Position numbers and translations under genes: made by a program. This document shows positions 55,664 to 64,000 of a stretch of 64,000 bases of DNA, in pieces (position 1 is the first letter of the stretch; every line of letters begins with the position of its first letter). This DNA comes from Desertimonas sp963733085 (lineage in GTDB: Bacteria; Actinomycetota; Acidimicrobiia; Acidimicrobiales; Ilumatobacteraceae), in the NCBI GenBank assembly GCA_963733085.1, contig CAVTBY010000002.1:434001-498000 (forward strand), read 5' to 3'. A model generated the notes under the pieces. It searched no databases. It worked only from the letters and a program-made list of their open reading frames with translations, and had not been told where the DNA came from.

Positions 55664-56308
55664 TCAGGTCGGCGGGATCATCACCGCATCGATCACGTGC
55701 ACCGTTGCGTTGCCGGTGGTGATGTCCGAGCACGTAAGAGTCGCCGCTCCATCATTGATGTTGATCGCACCGTCGGCGTCGGCCGAGAACGTCAACTCGC
55801 CACCGTTGACGGTCGTCACTGTGCCGGCCTCGAGCAGGTCGGCAGAGCTCAATGACTCACCGGCGACGACGTGGTACGTGAGGATGTCGGTGAGCTGATC
55901 GGTGTCGGCCAGGATGGCATCGAGGTCTGCCTCCGGGACCGCGGCGAACGCTTCGTTGTTGGGAGCGAACACGGTGAACGGTCCTTCGCCGTTCAGGGTG
56001 TCGACCAGCCCGGCAGCCTGCACCGCCGAGGTGAGGGTGGTCAGGTAGGGGTTGTTCGACGCCGCCGTCGCCACCGGATCGTCAGCCATACCATCGAACG
56101 AGCCTTCGCCTTCCGGTGGGATCGATGCGCAGAACGGTCCCTGTGGCCCGGTGTTGACTGCCGTTGCCGCGGTGTCGGCAGGACCGCTGCTGGGCACGGT
56201 GCTGCCGTCGTCGCTTCCGGTGCCCGCCTCGGTCAGGCTCGGCGTTGCGACGACGCCGAACGCGAGCATCAACGCCACTGCACGCCGGTGGTTGGTTCGT
56301 GTTCCCAT
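55664..56308 (-). CDS. Secreted fasciclin (FAS1) domain protein
   Basis: A 214-residue protein: signal peptide (RRAVALMLAFGVVATPSLTE), a Thr/Ala/Gly linker with the segment PFCASIPPEG, then one FAS1 domain (residues 80-214). FAS1 motifs are GPFTVFAPNNEAF (H1) and ILTYHVVAGESLSSADL, ending VHVIDAVMIPP (H2). FAS1 domains mediate cell-surface adhesion and bind matrix or cell-wall polymers. There are two Cys in view (PFCAS and TLTCSD), perhaps disulfide-linked. It converges on the OmpA-like gene; 50 bp separate the two stops. Confidence 0.9.
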   Translation of the reverse strand: MGTRTNHRRAVALMLAFGVVATPSLTEAGTGSDDGSTVPSSGPADTAATAVNTGPQGPFCASIPPEGEGSFDGMADDPVATAASNNPYLTTLTSAVQAAGLVDTLNGEGPFTVFAPNNEAFAAVPEADLDAILADTDQLTDILTYHVVAGESLSSADLLEAGTVTTVNGGELTFSADADGAININDGAATLTCSDITTGNATVHVIDAVMIPPT

Positions 56309-56462
56309 GTGACTCCTCCTGGGTTCGCCGAGCGGCTTCAGGAGGGGACGCGCTGCTCACGAGCAGCCGTCCGTGTTCCGCCATCCGCCGCCAGCGACTG
56401 TAGTCGTTTCGAGTCCGTGCGTCCGAACTCCACGACGACTCACACGTAGAATTCGATGTCCG

Positions 56463-56537
56463 CCCTCGTAGCTCAGGGGATAGAGCATCGGTTTCCTAAA
56501 CCGTGTGTCGGAGGTTCGAATCCTCCCGAGGGCGCCA
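56463..56537 (+). tRNA. tRNA-Arg (anticodon CCU)
   Basis: A full cloverleaf can be drawn. The acceptor stem GCCCTCG / CGAGGGC is at 56463-56469 and 56527-56533, with discriminator G and encoded CCA at 56535-56537. The anticodon CCT is at 56496-56498, in the loop TTCCTAA, and the T arm contains GGTTCGAATCC. It reads the AGG codon. Confidence 0.95.
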
Positions 56538-56553
56538 CACTCCCGAGGGCGCC
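56523..56553. repeat. 14-bp direct repeat of the tRNA-Arg 3' end
   Basis: CTCCCGAGGGCGCC occurs at 56523-56536 (the tRNA 3' end) and again at 56540-56553, 17 bp downstream. A duplicated tRNA 3' end is the footprint left by tRNA-targeting integrases; a chance or regulatory repeat is also possible. Confidence 0.55.
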
Positions 56554-56559
56554 GCGACG

Positions 56560-56605
56560 TCCGATACAACAACCGCGCCAGATATGGCGCGGATGTTGTA
56601 TCGGA
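56560..56605. terminator. Family-D hairpin after tRNA-Arg
   Basis: 21-bp arms (tccgatacaacaaccgcgcca, 56560-56580, and 56585-56605) with one mismatch and a 4-nt loop gata. It sits between the tRNA and the stop of the convergent receptor gene (13 bp away). Unrelated in sequence to families A-C but of the same stem length. Confidence 0.75.
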
Positions 56606-56618
56606 GTCGTCTCACGCT

Positions 56619-59600
56619 TCAGTCACCGAACGGGAACTGCGGGCAGGTCGGCCGGTACTCGGCGAGATCGCCGATGTTCGCTGCCCACTCCTCCTCGGTG
56701 AGATTGCGGCCGGCGAGGCGGCAGGCGGCTTCCACCCAGTGGTCGGGGTCGAGGTCCCAGATCTGGTAGCCGTTCTGGATGCCACCGCCGATTGCCATGC
56801 GCGAACCGTCAAGCGCCATGGACACGGCCTGCAGCTCGTCCTCGTCGGGAATCGGGATCGGTGCCCCGAGACGGATGCCGGAAGCGACGTCGTACAGGTT
56901 GGCCCATCCCTCAGCACCTCGCGTGAGGATCAGCGACCCGTCGGCGGTGCTGATGATCTCCTGGACGAACCCAAGGCTGCCGTCGAAGGTCCGGATCGGT
57001 TCGAGCGACTCGAGGTCGTAGTGGGTGAGCTCGCCACCGTTCGACACCACGAACAGCTGATCGGCGACCGTGATGAAACCGCCGTGTTGGCTCGACCCGG
57101 ACACGTTGCCGAGTGCCTCGCCGCTCGACCCGTCGAAGATCGTCACACCGTCAGGCGATCCGAGCAGGATGCGGTGGCCGGACCGGCTGATGTCCTGCCA
57201 CGCGAAGTGGTCGACCTGGATCGTCACACCGGCGCGCAGGCCGGTCGTCACGTCGACCGGGAAAACCGCGGCCGAGCCGCCGTCGTCGAGGAACAGGAGA
57301 AGGACCTCGGACTTGCCGGGACTGAACGACGCCCCGTCCGGTTGCTCGTTCGAGTTTCCGTCAGCGTTCCCGAGCACGATCCGCTCGCCGTCGCTCAGCT
57401 CGACATGCACCGCTCGTACGCCGTCGTCCGTCACGGCGCCACCGAAGATGGTGTCATCGTCGATCCAAGTTGCATTGAACATGCCGTCGAGCGGCATGAC
57501 CTCGTCGCCGGACTCGACATCGAAGACGCTGTACGTGAACGATTCGGGGTCCTGGTTACCGCCGGGACTGTCGGTGTGGGCGGCGATCAGGTGTTGACCG
57601 TTGGGGCTGAGGAACCAGGTGCCCCATCCCGGCGGTCCCAACGTCGTGATCGGACCGGAACCGTCGAGGCGCCATCGCGCGATGATCGGCTCGTTGCCGC
57701 CGAAGCTGACGAGCTCGGTGCCGTCTCGAGCCGACCAGAGCGTGCCTCCTCCACCGTTCTGGGCAACGAGTTGTCGGATGACGACGCCGGTCGCCAAATC
57801 AAGCTCGGTGAGGGCGCCGAGCCAGGATCCGCAGAAGACGCTCCCGGACCGCTCGATCACGCGGCAGGTTGGCGCACGCCTCGCCGTAGTCGAGCCGATG
57901 CCACAGGACTTCGCCGCGGCCCGGATCGAATCGCACGACGCCGTCGACGCCGGAGCCGACGATGGTGCCATCGCTCAGTGGCTGCAGCGACGAGGTCGTG
58001 AACGGTGGCAGCTCGGCGGTGCCGACGACGGAGAGGCGCCCGTCGAGCACGAAGACCGTGCCGGCGTCACTTCCGACGGCGAACCCACCGTCGGGAAGTG
58101 CGGTTGGTGCGGGCATCATGAACGTGGCGCGCGTAATGAAATTGGCCTCCCGTTCCGGCGCGCCTGGGATGTCCATCGTGGCGAGCTGTTCGCCCGTTGA
58201 CGAGTCGAGGAGCACGAGACCCGGCGACGTTCCGTCGCCGTTGAAGTCGACGCCGGCGACGAGCGACTCGCCGTCCGCCGAGAACGCCGCCGAGAAGACC
58301 TGGCCGGCGATCGGTTCCGGTCCGGTCGTCAACTCGGTCGTGGCGACGTCGAAGATCCCGACGACGAACGCCGTGCCGGCGTCGTCGGTCCAATTCAACT
58401 GGGCAAGTTGCTGCCCATCCGCCGACACGGCCATCGCCGGGTAGGGATCAATACGATCGCCGACCGGCCGCCACGGCTCGCCGACGGCGCCAGAGTCGAG
58501 GTCGTACGTGCGCACCCGCCCGTCGTTCAACGCGACCACGGCGCGCTCGCCGTCGGGAAACACGATGCCGGCGGGACCGAACTCCAGGTCGAACCGCTGA
58601 GCGTCGAGGAAGCCGATGTCGTTGGTGAACGTCCCGAACAAGGCCGACCGGGTGCGCGGCGTGTCGTCGAGCCGGTAGGCCTCGACGGCGAGCAGGGCGG
58701 CGGTGTCGCGCTGCGTGGGTCGGGCGGCTTCGGCGCGCCCGACGAGCGCCTCGATGCTCGCCGCTCTGGCCGCAGCGAGTGCATCCGCCTCCGCGTTGTC
58801 GGATCGGCGCCGCTGGACGAAGGCGGCTGCGCCGAGAGCGAGGGCGAGCACCAACGCGATGCCGACGGCGGTCAGCAGGCCGCGCAACCGGCGGGCAGTC
58901 CGTCGAACCGCGATGACATCGGCGTCGCGAGCGGCTCGTCCGGCGTCGAGATACTCGTCCTCGAGCTCCGACACCGTTCGACCGTCGGTCGCCACCGCCT
59001 CGATCGCCGCTTCGAGACGCGATCCCCGATAGAGGTCGCCGGGAGCGCGGCCGCCATGATCCCAGGCCCGGGCGGCGAGGGCGAGATGCTGGAGCTGCGC
59101 CAGCCAACGACGATCGGCCCCGATCCAGCGGGCAAGCCGATCCCAGCGCGTGAGTAACGCTTCGTGGGCCACCTCGATCGCCGGCTCTCTCGTCGACTGC
59201 TCGCGGTCGACGACGAGCAAGCGAGCATCGACGAACTTTGTGACGACACCACGGGCCTCACGAGTCAGCTCGGTGAACCGCGCCCGACCACGGGTGTCCG
59301 GTCCGCGCTCTCCCGGGATCACCAACCGAGCGAACAGCTCCCGGGCGCCGGCCTGCTCGGCGTCGTCGAGCGAGGCGTAGAGCTCCTCGGCTCGCCGCCC
59401 GACCGACCCGGTAACGCCGCCCACACCCGCCAGCGCGTCCTCGCCGATCCTGCCGTCCCGACGCCGGTCGTACAGCTCGGCAAGCGTGAACTGCAAGAGC
59501 GGCAAGGCGCCGGACTGCGCCGTCACGTCGGCGACGAGTTCGGCGACGACGGCGTCGTCGAAGTGCACACCCGCCGCGGCGGCGGGCAGGACGATTGCGT

Positions 59601-61785
59601 CGTCGAGCTCGGCTGGCGACATCGGGCCGAGCACGAACGTTCCGGTGCTGACGACCGTGCCGATCCGTGGATCCTGCAACGGCCGGTCGAGGAGGTCCGC
59701 ACGGATCGTGGTGATCCATCGAACGCGCGGCTCGCTGCGCTCGGTGACGCCGGCGATGACCTCCATCAGCGCCTGCCGGCCGGTCGGCTCGACACGACTC
59801 CAACACTCCTCGAACTGGTCGATGACGATCACCAGATCGCCGAGCTGCTCGCTGATCACGCCGATCGCGGAGCTGAGGTCGCCCGGCGGCGGGCTCGCGG
59901 CGACCTCGGTCAGCGCACCGCGGAGCGCGGCCATCGGGTCGTCGCCAGGCACGAACGCGATGACCGTCGAGCCCTCCTCGCGCAGCTGAGGGACCAGGCC
60001 GGCACGCACGACGGAGCTCTTCCCCGACCCACTGGCGCCGACCACCGTCACCATCCGGTGGTCGCTGAGCAGCTTCGAAAGCTCTGCAACCGCGGCACCT
60101 CGTCCGAAAAACCTCGCCGCGTCGGCTTCGTCGAACGGGCGCAGACCCCGATACGGGTTGATCCCGGCCGCCTCCGACCGGGCGAGTCGTTGCGCCGCCT
60201 GGCGGCGGGAGGAGTCGACGGCGAGACGCTCGTCCGACGACAGGGTGGTCGTCCTCGTGTCCTGGTCGACGACGGCAGCCCTCCACCCGAGCACGACCTC
60301 GGCGATCGACGCATATCCGCCCTCGGCGGCGGTCGCCTTCCCGAGCACGGCGTCGAGGCTTGGCGGCAGCCCGGCGACGCGCCCGATCAACGGCGTGCAG
60401 CGACCAGCGGCCACCGACGGTTCCGAACCCGACAACAGATGCCACAGCAGCCACCCGAAACCGCGCACGTCGACCGTCAACTCGGCACTGTCCATCCGGG
60501 TGGCGATGCCGAAGTCGCTGAGATAAGCAGCGCCGTCAGTGTCGAGCAACACGTTCGCTGCCTTGACATCGCGGTGAACGACACCGGCGGCATGAGCGAT
60601 CATCAACGCACCGCCGACCTCGTCGACGAGACGGCTCACCCGCGGTAGCGACCACGGCCCGCCGGACACCACCGCGTCATGCGCGGTCCCGCCGGAGAGC
60701 AGTCGGAACACGAGGTAGGCGCCGCCGGGCTCGCGCCAGAAGTCGTAGAGCGGTACGACATTGGGGTGCTCGAGCCGGGCCACGAGGCGCGCTTCGGCGT
60801 CGAAGCGGCGAATGAACTCGGACGCGTCGGCGACGTCGGGCCGGACCGCCTTGACGGCGACGAGGCGTTCGGTCCCCGGCTGGGTCGCCGAGTACACCCG
60901 CCCGAAGGCGCCCTCACCGATCACCTCGTGCAGGACGTAACCGCGAAGTGGACGTGACAAGGACCCACGGCCGCCGTCATCAACCCCGGAAGCGATCGAC
61001 CGGTCCAACTCGATGAGTGCCGACGACGGAGCAAGACCGGTTTCCTCGGCGAGGCTGGTGCGGAATTTCCGGAACTTGCGCAGTGCCTCCGCCGATCGAC
61101 CGGTGGCCTGGAGCGCACGCATCAACAACTCGACGCACCGCTCCCGATGAGGCTGCTCGATCGCCAGCGACTCCAGATCGGGGATGGAGCGACTCTGGTG
61201 GCCGAGCGTGATCAACGCAGCCGCCCGTTGCTCGATGGCCACCGCCCGCAGCTCGCGGAGCCGGGCGACCTCGGCCAGTGCCCACCACTCACCAGCGAGG
61301 TCGCCGAACGGCTCGTCCCGCCACAACGCAAGCGCCGATCCGTACAGGTCCACTGCGCGATCGGGCAGCGATCGCTCGGCGGCGATCACCAGCGCCTCGA
61401 ACTCCTCGGCGTCACAGGTCGCGCTCGATCGGTCCAACCGGTAGCCGGCGCCGACCGTCACGATCGCCCCGTCGCCGAGGGCGGCGCGCAGGCGCGAGAC
61501 GTACGTCATCGTCGAACGGGCGGCGCCGGCAGGTACCACTTGACCGGGCCACAACACGTCGACGAGCCGATCGACGCTGACCACGCGGTCGCGATTGACC
61601 AGCATCGCCCCCAGGAGGCGGCGTTGCTGGGGCCCACCGACCGCCACGGCGACACCGGCGCGCTCGACCACGACCGGTCCGAGGGCGTTATAGCGAATCG
61701 CCGGCGCGGCCACCGCTGCGCTCTCAGGGAGGAGCGCAGTCACCGCGGCAATCCTCGGAGGCCCATCGAGGGCATGGTGCGACAC
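56619..61785 (-). CDS. BTAD regulator / Ser-Thr kinase / nSTAND1 NTPase / beta-propeller receptor (one frameshift)
   Basis: About 1,720 residues once the shift near 57865 is joined. Order: winged-helix (30-125, VGGPQQRRLLGAMLVNRDRV) and BTAD helical domain (125-265, PHRERCVELLMRALQATGRS); kinase (283-510) with IGEGAFGRVY, VAVKAV, HRDVKAANVLL and SDFG; nSTAND1 NTPase (555-900) with NPYRGLRPFDEADAARFFGR, P-loop GASGSGKSSVVRAG, Walker B VIVIDQFEECW; a helix at about 970-992; then a WD40-like propeller ending LAEYRPTCPQFPFGD. DFG is only 14 residues from DVRGFG, so the activation loop and APE motif are missing. It is probably a signal-integrating regulator whose ligand is unknown. Confidence 0.87.
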
Positions 61786-61799
61786 CGTGTATGCAGTTC

Positions 61800-61847
61800 G
61801 TCAACAACGCCCGACGTGTTGACGGGTTGTCGACAGCCCCCGTCAAC
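61800..61847. promoter_or_regulatory. GTCAAC/GTTGAC operator array, copy 1
   Basis: GTCAAC at 61800-61805, GTTGAC at 61818-61823, GTCGAC at 61829-61834 and GTCAAC at 61842-61847. The last two of the opposed words form a 9-bp inverted repeat GTTGACGGG / CCCGTCAAC. It lies between the divergent receptor (61785) and pseudo-hydrolase (61857) starts and recurs with the same spacing at 63674-63721. Confidence 0.6.
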
Positions 61848-61856
61848 ATCGCCGGC

Positions 61857-63087
61857 ATGATCCCACAGCACAACCTCATCTCCCAGCGGTTAAGGCGTGG
61901 CACCCTGGCCCTCGTCGCCAGCGTCGCGATAGTTCCGCTACTCACCTCCACCCCCGTCGAGGCGGTTCACCCTGAGCTGACCGATGACGAGGTCGCCCTG
62001 TGGGTCGAAACCGTGCTCGCCGACGCGATCGCGCCTGGGTCGATCCAGTGGGACTTCGACAGCCCCGGCGTCGAGATCCCGGCCACCGCGGCGGTCGCTG
62101 CCGTGCGCATCCCCGGCCGCGACGACGTCGTGGTCGCGGTCGGCGAGAACGTCGACGGCAGCCCGGCTCAGGCCGACGCGCCATTCCCGGTTTCTGTGCT
62201 CACCGAGAGCCTGGTGCGTGGCGTCGCATTCCAGCTGATCGATGCAGGCGTGCTCGACCCGACGCTAACTGTCGACCAGTGGGTGCCAGAGCTTCCCAAC
62301 GCCGACCGCGTCACCGTGCAGATGGTGATCGATGACGAGACCGGCTGGAGCGACTACGGCACGATCGAGCCCGACCCCGTCATCGCCGACTTCGCGCGAG
62401 CCTGGACCCTGCGCGAGGCCGTCGAGTTGCGGGCCACGGTGATGTCCGCACTCGGCGAACCGGGCATCCACACCGACGACAGCTTCACCGCCGAGATGGT
62501 CATGGGCCTGATCGTCGAGGAGGTCGGCGGCCGACCTCTGGCTGAGCTCGTTCGGGAGTCGATGTCCGAGCCGGCGGGGATCGACGACACCGTGCTGCTC
62601 GGCGGGAGCACCGTCGTGCCGGACGGCTACCGACACGGTGTGTTCGTCTTCAACGGGACACCGGCGGACACCTCGGCATTCGAGGGGACCGTCGTACATG
62701 ACGTGGAACCTGGCCACGCACTCGGTCGTCTCGACACCGACCGACCTGCTCGATCTGCTCGAAGTCTGGTCGACGGGTGAGCTGTTCACGACCGACCGAA
62801 CCCCTGCCCCGGACTCGCTACGCACCCGACCCAGCGGGCAACCCCAACACGTACGTCGGACTCGGTGTTCCGTTCAACGGATACTGCCCGTGCACCGACG
62901 TCGATGGTGGGATCGAGCCGACCGCCATCGGCCGCGTGCCCGGCTGCACTCGGTACACGAACGTTTCTCTTGCGCTACGCCGACGGCATCTCGGTGGTCG
63001 CTCAACGTGAACAGCAGCGGCGGCGATCCAGCAGACCTCAAGACCGTCGTCGACTCGATTCACGACGTCGCCGTAGCGGCCGGCTGA
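61857..63087 (+). pseudogene. Secreted serine-hydrolase (class C beta-lactamase fold) protein lacking catalytic residues; frameshifted
   Basis: About 410 residues if joined. From ATG 61857 a signal peptide (GTLALVASVAIVPLLTSTPV) leads to a beta-lactamase/PBP4*-type fold: DAPFPVSVLTESLVRGVAFQ, LIDAGVLDPTLTVDQWVPEL, GLIVEEVGGRPLAELV, EPAGIDDTVLL. In active relatives the first segment reads F-x-x-G-S-x-T-K; here the Ser is Val and the Lys is Glu. The YSN motif is DSF, and the later G-H-G-G is IGRVPG. Shifts near 62690, 62810, 62950 and 63000 break the last third (MTWNLATHSVV, TYVGLGVPFNG, LLRYADGISVV, LNVNSSGG). The changed catalytic sites are upstream of the shifts, so they are not artefacts of them. 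Confidence 0.78.
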
Positions 63088-63125
63088 CCGATCCGCAGAA
63101 CACGTCGGCGCGACTAATCGCGGTC

Positions 63126-63632
63126 TCAGTCGACGGCACCTGCGGCGAGCTCGGTGTAGTACTGCTGCTGCGCTGGGTAGTAGTCGTCGAAGTCCGGCTG
63201 CGGGCGTCCATCGCGAGCGGTAGCGAGCATGTCGAGGTAGTACTCCCAGCCGGGCCCGATCGAGCCGACGTCTGCACTGTCGTCGAGGTGGTGGACAAAC
63301 TCTAGGGTCGTCGTCGGACCGGTTTGGCTGAGGTGCGCCTCGAGCCGCCAGGACCCGTAGTCGTCCGAAGCTGAAACGGCGAGCAGTCGGGGCGGCTCGC
63401 AAGCGTCGATGCGCATGTCGGCTTCTGCGGCGCCCTCTTCGAACGTCAGCCGGTATCGGATCGTCCCGCCGACTTCGGGGTCGCCGCTCCACGCGGCGAA
63501 CCAGCGAGCCGTGCGCTCCGGTTCGGTGATGCTCGCCCAAACATCGTCGATGTCCGCCTGGAACGTCCTCGTCAGGACGAGATCACGGCCGTCAGTGGTC
63601 GACACCACGCGTCCAGTCGGTTGGGGGCTCAT
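63126..63632 (-). CDS. SRPBCC (AHSA1-like) domain protein
   Basis: A 168-residue single-domain protein from ATG 63632. It has the AHSA1 pattern: LVLTRTFQADIDDVWASITE, RTARWFAAWSGDPEVGGTIR, DACEPPRLLAVSASDDYGSW, then TTLEFVHHLDD and a long C-terminal helix (PGWEYYLDMLATARDGRPQP). It is a hydrophobic-pocket protein; the ligand is unknown. A ribosome site AAGGAGGAGCAC lies before the ATG. It is placed between the two pseudo-hydrolase paralogues, converging on the first and divergent from the second. Confidence 0.85.
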   Translation of the reverse strand: MSPQPTGRVVSTTDGRDLVLTRTFQADIDDVWASITEPERTARWFAAWSGDPEVGGTIRYRLTFEEGAAEADMRIDACEPPRLLAVSASDDYGSWRLEAHLSQTGPTTTLEFVHHLDDSADVGSIGPGWEYYLDMLATARDGRPQPDFDDYYPAQQQYYTELAAGAVD

Positions 63633-63673
63633 GTGCTCCTCCTTGTCATTGGCGCTACTTCCGTCTGCAGTTC

Positions 63674-63721
63674 GTCAACACCACCCGACCTGTTGACGGG
63701 TTGTCGACGTCCGCAGTCAAC
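63674..63721. promoter_or_regulatory. GTCAAC/GTTGAC operator array, copy 2
   Basis: GTCAAC at 63674-63679, GTTGAC at 63692-63697, GTCGAC at 63703-63708 and GTCAAC at 63716-63721. The offsets (0, 18, 29, 42) are the same as in copy 1 at 61800. It lies upstream of the second pseudo-hydrolase and the divergent SRPBCC gene. Confidence 0.6.
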
Positions 63722-63730
63722 ATCACCGGC

Positions 63731-64000
63731 ATGCTCCCACAGCACCACCACATCCCGCGGCGGGTTGGGCACGTCACGTTGGCACTCGTCGCCGGCGTCG
63801 CCTCGATCCCGCTGCTGACTACCACCCACGTCGCAGCGACTCAGTCGCCGAGCGTCGCCACCGACAGCACAGCGTTGGAGTCCGAGATCCATTCGATCCT
63901 CGAGCTCGCGCTCGCTCACGGCGCGATCCCCTGGAACAACACCGGCACCGACGCACCACCGACCGGCGTCAACGCCGCCGTGCGCATCCCCGGCCGTGAC
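63731..64000 (+). CDS. Second copy of the secreted serine-hydrolase-like protein, truncated by window edge
   Basis: The first 90 residues are visible from ATG 63731. The signal peptide (VTLALVAGVASIPLLTTTHV) and the following segment AVRIPGRD match the paralogue at 61857, including the MxPQH start. The frame is open to the end of the window. The part holding the catalytic residues is outside, so it is not known whether this copy is active. It is preceded by the same operator-like array as copy 1, so both genes and their upstream regions were duplicated together. Confidence 0.75.
   Translation, partial: MLPQHHHIPRRVGHVTLALVAGVASIPLLTTTHVAATQSPSVATDSTALESEIHSILELALAHGAIPWNNTGTDAPPTGVNAAVRIPGRD

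Overview
The window is high-GC DNA from an actinobacterium, most plausibly of the class Acidimicrobiia (Ilumatobacter-like). This is inferred from the GC-rich codon use with many GTG starts, stop/start overlaps (ATGA/GTGA) in most operons, an EF-G2 (FusA2) paralogue, a DUF4916 protein, nitrobindin, and a BTAD-type regulator fused to a STAND NTPase. No single marker fixes the genus. I saw no prophage, insertion sequence, CRISPR array or origin, and no gene-free stretch longer than 300 bases.

Layout. 1-4968: 3' part of a giant secreted repeat protein. 5.0-16.0 kb: a degenerate Nudix-like protein, an Fpg/Nei glycosylase, a MacB-type ABC exporter pair, EF-G2, a NarL-type two-component system and an OafA-type acyltransferase. 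16-22.7 kb: 1-Cys peroxiredoxin, nitrobindin, an ArsR/SRPBCC pair with a readable promoter-operator, an FMN-barrel protein, and an operon of an IlvC-like reductase with two tandem secreted lipases. 22.7-34.6 kb: a frameshifted MFS permease, PlsY next to DegV/FakB, an MscS channel, TypA, and an OmpR-type two-component system divergent from an operon of two secreted or anchored proteins, ApbE and a ferric-reductase-like membrane protein.

34.8-45.3 kb is a complete L-rhamnose module: bifunctional aldolase/dehydrogenase, isomerase, kinase, DeoR regulator, and an ABC importer of ATPase, two permeases and binding protein. It is bracketed by two identical 48-bp palindromic elements. 45.3-50.2 kb holds an M24-type peptidase and an FG-GAP/UnbV protein divergent from a vanadium-haloperoxidase-like PAP2 protein. 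50.3-53.8 kb is a second, xylose/ribose-type sugar importer. 54-56.3 kb holds a Thr/Pro-repeat protein with an OmpA-like end and a fasciclin protein. 56.5 kb is tRNA-Arg(CCU). 56.6-61.8 kb encodes a very large BTAD / Ser-Thr kinase / nSTAND1 / beta-propeller receptor. It is divergent from a secreted serine-hydrolase-fold protein that has lost its catalytic residues; a paralogue with the same promoter architecture begins at the right edge.

Three cross-cutting points. (i) Gene ends carry long hairpins of four unrelated sequence families, three of them repeated in the window. (ii) The first 22 kb contains no frameshift, whereas 22.7-64 kb contains about 25-30 single-base frameshifts in otherwise well-conserved genes. 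Several lie in short G/C runs, so sequence error is more likely than gene decay, and every 'broken' call should be read that way. (iii) The least familiar unit is the kinase-STAND receptor with its pair of pseudo-hydrolases.
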